Source: Lentisphaeria bacterium
GTDB taxonomy: Bacteria; Verrucomicrobiota; Lentisphaeria; JABSQK01
Direction: 5' to 3'
DNA length: 58,539 nucleotides
Assembly: GCA_013215875.1 (NCBI GenBank)
Contig: JABSQK010000029.1
Span: forward strand, 1 to 58,539
Below, piece by piece: positions 17,624 to 25,853 of the stretch (its first letter is position 1; each line of letters starts with the position of its first letter). Made by a program: the position numbers and the translations under genes. The notes beneath the pieces are model-generated. The model saw nothing but the letters and a program-made list of their open reading frames with translations. It was not told where the DNA came from and searched no databases.

Positions 17624-19114
17624 TTATTTTTTTGGAGCCTCGGGTTCTGGCGCTTTATCGATATCTTTAAATGCATCTTCCATCGCTTTTTTCTGCTTCG
17701 CTTCAAGCTGCTTAATTTCTTGATCAATATATTTCTTATCGTTATCTGTTTCTACTTTATCACGAAGGACCTTGAGATTTCGGATTGCTTTAATAATATA
17801 TCTCGGATCTGAATTCGCTCTTCTGGTTTGCGCATTCACTTTTTGAATAATTGTCCTGGGTATGGTCGTCCTGTTTTTAGGGGCCGAATTCTTTTTAGGC
17901 GACGTATTCTTTTTGGGGGCAGTATTCTTTTTCTTTCCACTACGGATTTCTGTACCAATCACCTTTGGCTTTTTAATCTTGCTTTGAGTATTTGGCTTTT
18001 TAGGGGGAGTAGGTAGTGGATCTTTTTTGCCAACGATCAGGGCCAGTGCGATCATACCCAGTAGAAAACCAATGATCACCAAAGCAATTATTACAGGTTT
18101 TTTGCTGCTTTTGCTTTCTTCTACAAGCATATCCAAATTTGTTTGGCTGCCTACTTTTCCACGTTTCAGTAATGGTTTTATACGGGAGCCAAGCTCCACC
18201 CAGTCTAAGATACGTTCGTCGGGATCTTTGGCCATCATATCATAAATTAAATCGACACAGTCGTCAGAGATTTCTGTATTATGCTCAAGAATGTCCGGCA
18301 CTGGTGCAGAGAGGTGCTGTTCGAGAATCTGAGTTGTATCAGTTCCTGTATACGGTGTTTGGCCAGTCAAAAGATAAAAGAGCGTCACACCTAAAGAATA
18401 AATATCTGAACGGCAGTCGAGCTCGTTAAAGCCTTTTGCCTGTTCTGGACTCATGAAGTCTGCAACCGTTCCTGAATGGTTCATTCCGTCTAGCGTGATG
18501 CCACCAGCAGCGAGTAGTCGTTTATTATTGCAAAAATCAATTAGAAAAACATTTCCATCATCATCGACTTTAATATTTGATGGCTTAACTGCACCGTGTA
18601 CGGTATTGAATTCCTCCCAGACATAACGAAGTGGACGGGTTGCTTTGATGATTATTTTGAGAGCGTCCTTTTCTTCCATGGGGCCCTCGTCGTGTATCAA
18701 GTCATTTAGTGAATGTGCATCGACATAAGCGAAAGCAATAAACGGGTGTTCGGACATCATGCCACTATCCAGGGCAGGAATAATATTTGGATGTTGAAAT
18801 TGTCTACTCACAAGCAACTGACTTATGTAGGAATCAGCCGCCTGATTATTACCACTAACAGCAGGGCTGAGGAATTTCATGAATATTTTTTCTTTATTGG
18901 ATGTTTGCTGGGCAATAAATACTTCGCTCACGTCACCACGCCCAATATATTTCTGGATCCAAAATCCGCTATCAACCATTCCCGAGGTAACAGATGTCAT
19001 GGGCACGTTAAATACCGAGCCGCATTCTCTGCATCCCATTTGTGATCCTATGGTCAGAGGATCTATGCTCAGACGCTCCCCACAAATCTCGCATTTTATG
19101 TTATATGTATTCAT
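17624..19114 (-). CDS. Zinc-ribbon Ser/Thr pseudokinase, membrane anchored
   Basis: 496 residues. An N-terminal zinc ribbon (Cys8, Cys11, Cys28, Cys31) is joined to a Hanks-type kinase domain at about 50-320, a membrane helix near 345-370 and a Lys/Pro/Asn-rich tail ending in a coiled coil. The fold motifs are recognisable: GRGDVSEVF, K80 in IFMKFL, SPEQAKG and DIYSLGVTLFYLLTG. The catalytic loop reads HGAVKPSN instead of HRDxKPxN, so the catalytic Asp is Ala175. DFG is DFC (193-195), and the alpha-C Glu appears to be Gln99. This indicates a pseudokinase that binds partners or nucleotide rather than phosphorylating. Hanks-type kinases are numerous in PVC bacteria. Confidence 0.85.
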   Translation of the reverse strand: MNTYNIKCEICGERLSIDPLTIGSQMGCRECGSVFNVPMTSVTSGMVDSGFWIQKYIGRGDVSEVFIAQQTSNKEKIFMKFLSPAVSGNNQAADSYISQLLVSRQFQHPNIIPALDSGMMSEHPFIAFAYVDAHSLNDLIHDEGPMEEKDALKIIIKATRPLRYVWEEFNTVHGAVKPSNIKVDDDGNVFLIDFCNNKRLLAAGGITLDGMNHSGTVADFMSPEQAKGFNELDCRSDIYSLGVTLFYLLTGQTPYTGTDTTQILEQHLSAPVPDILEHNTEISDDCVDLIYDMMAKDPDERILDWVELGSRIKPLLKRGKVGSQTNLDMLVEESKSSKKPVIIALVIIGFLLGMIALALIVGKKDPLPTPPKKPNTQSKIKKPKVIGTEIRSGKKKNTAPKKNTSPKKNSAPKNRTTIPRTIIQKVNAQTRRANSDPRYIIKAIRNLKVLRDKVETDNDKKYIDQEIKQLEAKQKKAMEDAFKDIDKAPEPEAPKK

Positions 19115-19274
19115 TATCCCAATAGAAAATTATATATTCTGAAATCCCTGAATAAACTAGCTTGAAATTGGGGTGGTTTCAAGTGCAGAATCAAAATCCA
19201 ATCGATATAAATTGTTAGCCGAAAAGAGCTTGCCACATTTTTTTTGGGAGACCAAGTAGTAAGTTATTGCCCAA

Positions 19275-19802
19275 TTATAGACTGGGTTGTACAAAAATAA
19301 CCATGTTCTTTTTAAGCGGTATCTCATGGATGAGCCAGTTCGTTTTATCCATCCTTTTGAGGGGGACAACGACCGAAATACCATTAATAGAAATGCTTGC
19401 TTTAAAGGTATTAAAATCGAATGGGCCAAGTTTTACTTCAACGCTCTTAAATTTATGTTCTGAATCTATCGTGAGGTTAAATCGCTGCCCTTTTCCTTTT
19501 GTTAGGGTATAGGATATATTTTGTTTTTGGTTTTTATCGTCGAAATTGTGAAAAACCGGCCAATCTTTTACAACTATTTTGTTCCAGTCATCCGGAAGTT
19601 TCGGGCTTATTTTAAGCTGATTGGGGTCTTTGTCAGATATGCCTGCCATGAGCCTGGAAAATTTCATGGCATTTACCAGTGTGCGAATATTGAGGTCATC
19701 CCGGTTTGGTCCTTTATTGTAGCCTTTTTTGGTCACGCGCAGGTTTTGTTCAAATGTGTAAGGGGATAATTCACAATTACTCTTGCTGGGAATTTCCATG
19801 AA
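19275..19802 (-). pseudogene. C-terminal part of the secreted glycosidase, cut off by TAA
   Basis: This reading frame continues the upstream glycosidase without any shift after TAA at 19805-19803. It begins FMEIPSKSNCELSPYTFEQNL and includes LKISPKLPDDW and WPVFHNF. These are typical of the end of an (alpha/alpha)6 barrel and the following beta-sandwich in six-hairpin glycosidases. The ATG at 19799 has no ribosome site, so it is unlikely to be translated as its own protein of 174 residues. Confidence 0.7.
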
Positions 19803-22451
19803 TTAATCAAAATGGTATTCGGTGAATGTTTTTATTAGTGTTGAAGCGCCTTTTGTATTATGGCTCAGCAAATATGCCATGGCCATCCACAGCCCTGTTT
19901 CAGATTCGCCATAACTCATGAGATTGTGCTGGGCATAGGCACGAAATTTACCCAGGGGGCTTTTTTTGTTGATATATTGTAAAGTATTGCTTATTCGCTT
20001 TTGAGCATCAAAAGAGATGTAATAGCCATTTCCGTCCATATACAAACCAAGGCCCGAGAGAAGATAAGGTGTATCAAAAGTACGCACGCCATTCACATAT
20101 GGCATGACATTGGCACTTCGATTTAATGCATAAAGGTAGACATCTTTTTCGATAATCGTACGGATACCTTTTTCAGCCCGGATACCAAATGAAGCAGGAA
20201 ATTGTACACTGGACTGGTTTATTGGCTTGCCTTTAAAACCAGAGCTAAATTTAATATTGGTATTCTTCTTCAATCGGTCATGAGCTTTTTTCAGGCGATT
20301 AACATAGTCTGTTTTATGTACTAATTTTGCCATTTCCATGCCATCGCTCAGGGCATGTAGAACTGCCCAGCATAATGGTAATGATGAGCCAATACCCGTA
20401 TCATCGGTAAAGTCGCCTGTACCGCCTACGAGGCCGAGACCATTCGAACCAATATTTTGAAGAATTTTTTCAAGGGGCTGGCGGACAAATATATCCCAAT
20501 GCTCCTGGAGCCAAGTCTCGTTTCTTTTAATTCGCCAATAATGATAAATTGCTGAAACCAAAATGGCATCTCCCAATTCAAGTTTCTTATCACCATGACG
20601 CTTTTTTAACTTGGGAAGACTCGAGATCAATTTATGGGCCTCCTTAGTGAACCCCCATTCGGAAAATTCATAGAGCAGCATTACATGGTCTGTGATGTTT
20701 AATTTGTCTGATGACCCACCTGGCATAGAGGGGTAACTTAGACCATTTTTATCGACAAGATACTGCCGTGCAAGTTCGGTACTGGTGGTCAACAATTTAC
20801 TAAATTGCTTTGCATGTTCAGAACCGCTCACAATGATTCTACCACTTGGTTTCTTAGCTTCTGCACCAGCAAATGCGGCAATAAAGTCGATTTCAAATTT
20901 TGTTGAATCATCACCGGTATTTTCAATGATAAGCGCATGGTCATCTTTGTTCAGCCAGAGCCGTAGAATGTAGGCATGCCGTTTGCTTTTTTCGTTAAAT
21001 ACAGGCTTCAACTTCTCTTGCAGGATGATGCGTTTTTTTGTTTTTATTTGTATATTTGGGGAGCTGCCGGCGGCATTGGACTCATGCAGGATGCCAAGCA
21101 AAACAAGGTAATGTGAATCAGCTTGCTTCTCTTTAGCTTCTTTACTTATACTCTTAAAGTTGGGTATCTCCGGTTTCAGACGTTTCTTGCCTTTAAATAT
21201 GGTCGAAAAATCCAGGGTCAAGGGTTCATTCATACCATCGAGCATATTTAAGCCACCAAATACAGCCCAGGGGATATCCTCATTCTTAGTTGATTCACCC
21301 AGCTCTAGTTTGTAAGACGTGAACGAACGATAATTTTCAGGAAACTCATTGGAGCTACCATTATAGTATCCGCGACGCCAAATGAGCTCACCTTGTCCTG
21401 CAAGTAACTCCAGCATTCGATCTTGAGTCTGCTTGCTTTTATCCAGATCAAGCGGACGATTTTCAAAAGCAGTTCTTTTTTCAGTAAAATCTGTAAAAAA
21501 GATGTAATCTTTTCCAGCTACAGATGTTTTTCGTATCTGCAGACTCACAGAATCGAAATAGGTATCATATTTGCAACGCACTGAATACACCTTTCCCGGG
21601 GCGAGATCAGAAAAGCTGTAGCTAAGTTTTTTGTTTGCATCAAAGGTTTTCTTCGGAAGGGAAAGCAACTCTTTCGCCTTTTTAATTTCGATGCCCTTTT
21701 CATCGAAGATACTCAATGACACCGTGCGGGTGCCCAATGTGAAATTGCCATAACTCAAGATAAATTCAACATCCGTACCTAAATAGAGTGCCTTAATAGG
21801 TTTGATCGTTGCCCATAGGTCGTCAACAAAAAAGATGTAGTTCTCAGGATTATGAGACAAGGTCATTTTGCTACGCAATTTCCCCTTTTTATCCATGTCG
21901 TGAAACTCAAAGTTGAACAGCATTTTTTTGCTGTGCCTCGGTTTGCTCTCCCAGTCCCCATGAGGTATCTCGACTAACAAGACATAAGATGTTTTTTTAA
22001 TATCGCTTATTTTTACTGTGGCATTCGGAGCTAGAGCAGATTCAATTCTGCAGTTTGTACGCTTCGTATCCGGAAATAATAAAATTTCGGTATTTTTTTC
22101 CGGGCCAACATGTTGTTTTTTGAATGAGAGCTTTATATAATCGCCCAAAGTTTCAAGGCGATCCATGGACTCCGTTTTTATCAGCTTATTGTCAGTCACC
22201 TCGATTCGCAAGAGAAGTGATTTGTCAGACCATGTCATCTGCACGCTTGCATTGAAATCTTTTTTATTCTTCCAGCGTCCTGCCTTTAGCTGCTGAATGG
22301 ACCCAATTGTATATTTGGGGCATTTGTTAAACAGTTCTGCTGCCTTGCTGCTGCCTGTATGTGGACAGATGTTACTTTGGGGTTCAATTTCTGCAGCGTT
22401 CATCCTGCAGGTGATAAAAATTGCTAAAAGAAAAAATTGTAATAGTTTCAT
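19803..22451 (-). CDS. Secreted CBM9-like / six-hairpin glycosidase (truncated by in-frame stop)
   Basis: 882 residues. It starts with a signal peptide (about 20 residues, CRMNAA) and a carbohydrate-binding-like beta-sandwich (VQMTWSDKSLLLRIEVTDN). A linker region follows, then an (alpha/alpha)6 toroid from about residue 560 with LGLVGGTGDFTDDTGIGSS and GVRTFDTPYLLSG. It probably degrades a marine polysaccharide outside the cytoplasm. The exact GH or PL family is not recognised. The frame ends in TAA just before the missing last 175 codons described at 19275-19802, so the protein is short by one sixth if the stop is real. The gene lies divergently from a sugar dehydrogenase. Confidence 0.75.
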   Translation of the reverse strand: MKLLQFFLLAIFITCRMNAAEIEPQSNICPHTGSSKAAELFNKCPKYTIGSIQQLKAGRWKNKKDFNASVQMTWSDKSLLLRIEVTDNKLIKTESMDRLETLGDYIKLSFKKQHVGPEKNTEILLFPDTKRTNCRIESALAPNATVKISDIKKTSYVLLVEIPHGDWESKPRHSKKMLFNFEFHDMDKKGKLRSKMTLSHNPENYIFFVDDLWATIKPIKALYLGTDVEFILSYGNFTLGTRTVSLSIFDEKGIEIKKAKELLSLPKKTFDANKKLSYSFSDLAPGKVYSVRCKYDTYFDSVSLQIRKTSVAGKDYIFFTDFTEKRTAFENRPLDLDKSKQTQDRMLELLAGQGELIWRRGYYNGSSNEFPENYRSFTSYKLELGESTKNEDIPWAVFGGLNMLDGMNEPLTLDFSTIFKGKKRLKPEIPNFKSISKEAKEKQADSHYLVLLGILHESNAAGSSPNIQIKTKKRIILQEKLKPVFNEKSKRHAYILRLWLNKDDHALIIENTGDDSTKFEIDFIAAFAGAEAKKPSGRIIVSGSEHAKQFSKLLTTSTELARQYLVDKNGLSYPSMPGGSSDKLNITDHVMLLYEFSEWGFTKEAHKLISSLPKLKKRHGDKKLELGDAILVSAIYHYWRIKRNETWLQEHWDIFVRQPLEKILQNIGSNGLGLVGGTGDFTDDTGIGSSLPLCWAVLHALSDGMEMAKLVHKTDYVNRLKKAHDRLKKNTNIKFSSGFKGKPINQSSVQFPASFGIRAEKGIRTIIEKDVYLYALNRSANVMPYVNGVRTFDTPYLLSGLGLYMDGNGYYISFDAQKRISNTLQYINKKSPLGKFRAYAQHNLMSYGESETGLWMAMAYLLSHNTKGASTLIKTFTEYHFD

Positions 22452-22540
22452 GTTATACCCTTTTATAAATTAAACTAAAGTGTATTTAAAATATAGCATT
22501 TGTATGCATAAAATCAAAAGGATAAATAAAGGAAGACCGA

Positions 22541-23638
22541 ATGATAAATCTGGGAATAATTGGCGTCGGCGGCATGGGTGCTGGTCATTGTAAAAATGCC
22601 TCTGAGTTGGAACATATTAAACTTGCCGCAGTTTGCGATTTGAGCCAGGAAACAGCAGATACACGCGCTAAAGAATACGATTGCACCCCATTTACAAGCT
22701 TTGAAGAAATGCTCGATTCCGGCCTGGTCGATTCAATCCTCATCGCCGTACCCCACTTTTTTCACACCCCAATTGCCATTGCGGCTTTAGAAAAGGGCAT
22801 TCATGTGCTGGTTGAAAAACCCATTGCAGTACATAAGGCAGATGCCGAACGCATGATTGCCGCTCATTCAGATACGTCTGTAATTTTTTCAGCCATGTTT
22901 AACCAGCGGACAAACCCCTTATATATCGAGGCAAAACGTCTGGTGGAAAGTGGCGAACTTGGCGAAATCATCCGCACAAATTATATTGTCAGTGACTGGT
23001 TTCGTTCCCAGGCATATTACGATTCCGGTTCCTGGCGTGCCACCTGGAAAGGTGAGGGCGGTGGCGTATTGGTAAATCAATGCCCGCACAGCCTCGATTT
23101 ATTCCAATGGATTTGCGGCATGCCCACTAAAATCCGTGCCTGGTGTACATTTGGAAAATACCATGATATCGAAGTGGAAGACGAAGTAAATGCCTACATG
23201 GAATATGCCAATGGCGCTACGGGCCTCTTTTATACCACCACTGGCGAAGCTCCGGGAACGAACCGCATGGAAATCAGTGGGGACAAGGCCCAGTTGATTA
23301 TTGAAAATGGCACCCTCACACTAAGGCGAAACAGCCCCTCAACCAGCGAACACATCAAAAACGGGCCATTCTGGGGCGGTCCTGAAACAACGAAGATAGA
23401 TTATACGTTTTCAAGTGAGGGCGGTATGCATAAAGAAATGATTGAAAACTTTGCCAATGCGATACTAAATGGTGCCGATTTAATTGCCCCTGCTGAAGAA
23501 GGCTTGCATTCAGTAGAGCTTGCAAATGCGATGATCTACTCAAGTCTCACCGAAACAACAGTCAACCTGCCTCTGGATTCAGCTGCATATGAGGAAAAAC
23601 TTAACGAATTAATGGCCGGGTCAAGTTTTCAGCCGTAA
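22541..23638 (+). CDS. Gfo/Idh/MocA-family sugar dehydrogenase
   Basis: NAD(P)-dependent oxidoreductase of 365 residues. The Rossmann motif is GVGGMGAGH, and VLVEKPIAV is the conserved lysine loop. GEGGGVLVNQCPHSLDL holds the catalytic Asp/His region. The C-terminal alpha/beta domain completes the fold. It probably oxidises a sugar or sugar acid. The gene diverges from the secreted glycosidase gene across 89 nt, so a shared role in sugar catabolism is plausible. GGAAGA precedes the ATG. Confidence 0.93.
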   Translation: MINLGIIGVGGMGAGHCKNASELEHIKLAAVCDLSQETADTRAKEYDCTPFTSFEEMLDSGLVDSILIAVPHFFHTPIAIAALEKGIHVLVEKPIAVHKADAERMIAAHSDTSVIFSAMFNQRTNPLYIEAKRLVESGELGEIIRTNYIVSDWFRSQAYYDSGSWRATWKGEGGGVLVNQCPHSLDLFQWICGMPTKIRAWCTFGKYHDIEVEDEVNAYMEYANGATGLFYTTTGEAPGTNRMEISGDKAQLIIENGTLTLRRNSPSTSEHIKNGPFWGGPETTKIDYTFSSEGGMHKEMIENFANAILNGADLIAPAEEGLHSVELANAMIYSSLTETTVNLPLDSAAYEEKLNELMAGSSFQP

Positions 23639-23660
23639 AAAAAAGGGGAGCAAAAGCCCC
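23637..23660 (-). terminator. Rho-independent terminator for the small secreted peptide gene
   Basis: On the minus strand GGGG-CTTTTGCT-CCCC is followed by a run of eight T residues. It lies 10 nt after the stop of the minus-strand gene at 23671 and overlaps the stop codon of the convergent dehydrogenase gene. Confidence 0.75.
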
Positions 23661-23670
23661 CATGAATGAA

Positions 23671-23868
23671 TCAGTGCCGAAAGCTAAATAGACCGGCACT
23701 TCCTACATGACGGAAGTAAAATGCACCGCCACTTCTATGGTGAAATACCATTGCACTGCTTCCGCCATGCCAAAAATTGTATGTTCCTGCACGCTTTTCA
23801 ACGCTTGAGGGTCCTGCTTGAAGACTGAGACTAAATCCCAGAACTGAAATTAGAATTAATTTTTTCAT
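23671..23868 (-). CDS. Small secreted Gly/His/Phe-repeat peptide
   Basis: 65 residues with a signal peptide of about 18 residues ending LSLQA. After a short polar start, the mature part repeats an aromatic pattern about every 10 residues: GGSSAMVFHH, RSGGAFYFRH, VGSAGLFSFRH. Alternating small and aromatic residues suggest short beta strands. I do not recognise the family. AAGGAG precedes the chosen ATG by 5 nt; an ATG one codon earlier is too close. The strong start site and terminator support a real gene. Confidence 0.65.
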   Translation of the reverse strand: MKKLILISVLGFSLSLQAGPSSVEKRAGTYNFWHGGSSAMVFHHRSGGAFYFRHVGSAGLFSFRH

Positions 23869-23969
23869 CATTTCTCCTTGGCTGATTTCAGCTAAGCTAT
23901 AACAAATTTGTTGAAAACACAAGATCTCATACTCAGTTTTGAATCCCCCTGTCTTAATCGTCCGGTATA

Positions 23970-25853
23970 TCAGTCCAAGCGGCTGAATATCCGGGCATCC
24001 GAAATACCTTTTACCCGTTGCCGAATCTGTTCTTTTTTTAGCTCAGTCACTTTCAACAATAAGGGCGGTAAAAAAATGCCATATTGCAGATTTTCCATAC
24101 AATGCTTCTTTCGTTGAATATCATTAAATTTTCCAAAATCAATTAAGATTATATGTGAAGGTGATTCAGGATACATTTCGACATGTTTTTGAACAAGCCA
24201 GCACTCTTTTACGAGGAAGTTATTTCGGCAAAATTCGATAATAATTTTTATGATATAAGCATCTAGTTGTGCAGCTTGGATTTTATCATTTATTCGTATT
24301 TCAGAGCGTTCCTTTGTGGCAGCTTTAATTTCTTTTTGAAATTGCCCATAACGCTTCATGAAAATATCCGCTTCTTCGAGTCGTCCCCAATCTTCCATGT
24401 AGTTATAAAGAAAAGGATAAATAGCATCGGCTAGAGAGATATCGTATCGTAATGCCTCTTCCATGTGATAGATGCAGTCATCATTGCTGTTATTAAGCAA
24501 TTCGATACCGAGTAAATAGTGGGCCCAGGCATGACTTGGATTTTGTTCTACAAAATGAGTCATGGCATCTAACTTATCCGGTGAATTTGTATACCATATT
24601 TCGGCGACAAGCCTCAACCAGTCAACTTCCACACTTTCCATGCCTTGAGGAATTCGATTGGCTTCATCTTTTGCTACTTTTGCCTGAGTGTGATTGAGTC
24701 TCCATAATGGCAGCAGATCATTGCGATAATCACGCTCAAGAGCAGCAAGTATTTCTTCCCGGTCATGTTTGAACAATTCCAGGGATGATGAGGATTGCTC
24801 GTGAAGCTCGAGGGCTGAGTTTAACAGAAGCTCTTTAGCATTTTTTAAGTCAAAGCCCAGAGCCTGCAGCCTTTGTTCCATACTTGGGTGGCTGTGAAAT
24901 GCCTTGCCGGTTTGCTTCATTAATTTATCGCTGACAATGTCCAGGTAGTCTCTGTCGGGCACCTGTGAGATAAATTTCTGTATCTCAAGAAGTATTTTTT
25001 TCGGTGGCGATTCTTCAAGATAAGCTCTGTGAAAAAACTCCGTTTCCATTTTTTTAGATACACAATCTGACAGTAAATGGAAAAGGAAAAGGGAATAGGC
25101 CACTGCTTCAGAACCATATAAATTTGCCGCAGTCTTGTCCGCAAAGAATTCCTCCTGCTGGATATTTTCATATATTATGCTATCGAGAGAGGGTAGGTAA
25201 TAGCGGTAAATTAAATTGTAGAATGCATTATCATGGGTAGCCTTTGCCATTTGTTCAGCAATCCGGCTGCGCAAATGTGCGCCATCCCAGAATCCCTGTT
25301 TTCTTAATAAATGGCCATACTCATGTGCAAGCACTCCCTTAAGTGAATGGGTCGGCAGACTATCCATTAAAGGTACACCTATTCTTAGGCTGTTTTCCGT
25401 TTTGCCAAGTCCGCAGTAGCGATGTAAACGATGTACGGATGCATTTAGCGATTCATCAAGATATACCTTCGAAAAGCCTGGAGCATCAAGCTGCGTTGCG
25501 ATATCATCCAGTATCTTAAACAGTTCCGGCATGTTTTTACTTGTTACTTCAAAACCAGATGAAGGAAGATTGGATTTTAACAAAAATCTAAATGAAAATC
25601 CTGTTAAAGCGATTGAGGCAAAGAAAGCAAGAACCAAAAAAAATATACCTTCGAATTCAGCGGACTGGTACACGTAGGCAAAACAAATAATAACACTCAC
25701 GAAAAACAGCAGCGAAAAGAAAAACGGAATTGCCATACAAAAGTAGCCGATAAGGATAAGCACATATTTCCTGCTCTTAGATGAACTTTTCTCTGAACAT
25801 TTACTTACCCGCTGCTGGTACTCGTATGGTGCTAATGGCTTAAAGGAGATCAT
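23970..25853 (-). CDS. M48-family membrane metallopeptidase with TPR-like tail
   Basis: 627 residues. Two membrane helices at about 30-62 and 68-92 are followed by an M48 (HtpX/Ste24-like) peptidase domain with zinc motif HEYGH (177-181) and third ligand Glu235 in EEFFAD. A helical C-terminal half contains TPR-type repeats (HAWAHYLLGIELLNN). The active site faces the cytoplasm or the membrane surface in known M48 enzymes. It overlaps the upstream zinc-ribbon TPR gene by ATGA, so the pair is translationally coupled and probably forms one complex. Confidence 0.88.
   Translation of the reverse strand: MISFKPLAPYEYQQRVSKCSEKSSSKSRKYVLILIGYFCMAIPFFFSLLFFVSVIICFAYVYQSAEFEGIFFLVLAFFASIALTGFSFRFLLKSNLPSSGFEVTSKNMPELFKILDDIATQLDAPGFSKVYLDESLNASVHRLHRYCGLGKTENSLRIGVPLMDSLPTHSLKGVLAHEYGHLLRKQGFWDGAHLRSRIAEQMAKATHDNAFYNLIYRYYLPSLDSIIYENIQQEEFFADKTAANLYGSEAVAYSLFLFHLLSDCVSKKMETEFFHRAYLEESPPKKILLEIQKFISQVPDRDYLDIVSDKLMKQTGKAFHSHPSMEQRLQALGFDLKNAKELLLNSALELHEQSSSSLELFKHDREEILAALERDYRNDLLPLWRLNHTQAKVAKDEANRIPQGMESVEVDWLRLVAEIWYTNSPDKLDAMTHFVEQNPSHAWAHYLLGIELLNNSNDDCIYHMEEALRYDISLADAIYPFLYNYMEDWGRLEEADIFMKRYGQFQKEIKAATKERSEIRINDKIQAAQLDAYIIKIIIEFCRNNFLVKECWLVQKHVEMYPESPSHIILIDFGKFNDIQRKKHCMENLQYGIFLPPLLLKVTELKKEQIRQRVKGISDARIFSRLD

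Noticed and set aside
19141-19190. CTTGAAA/TTTCAAG hairpin as terminator of the glycosidase
   Set aside because: The stem is only 7 bp with a 9-nt loop and no T run on either strand.
1240-19805. An alternative genetic code in which UAA is sense
   Set aside because: Many genes here (for example the pseudopilin, larC and mannosidase genes) end naturally at UAA, so only local recoding or error could apply.
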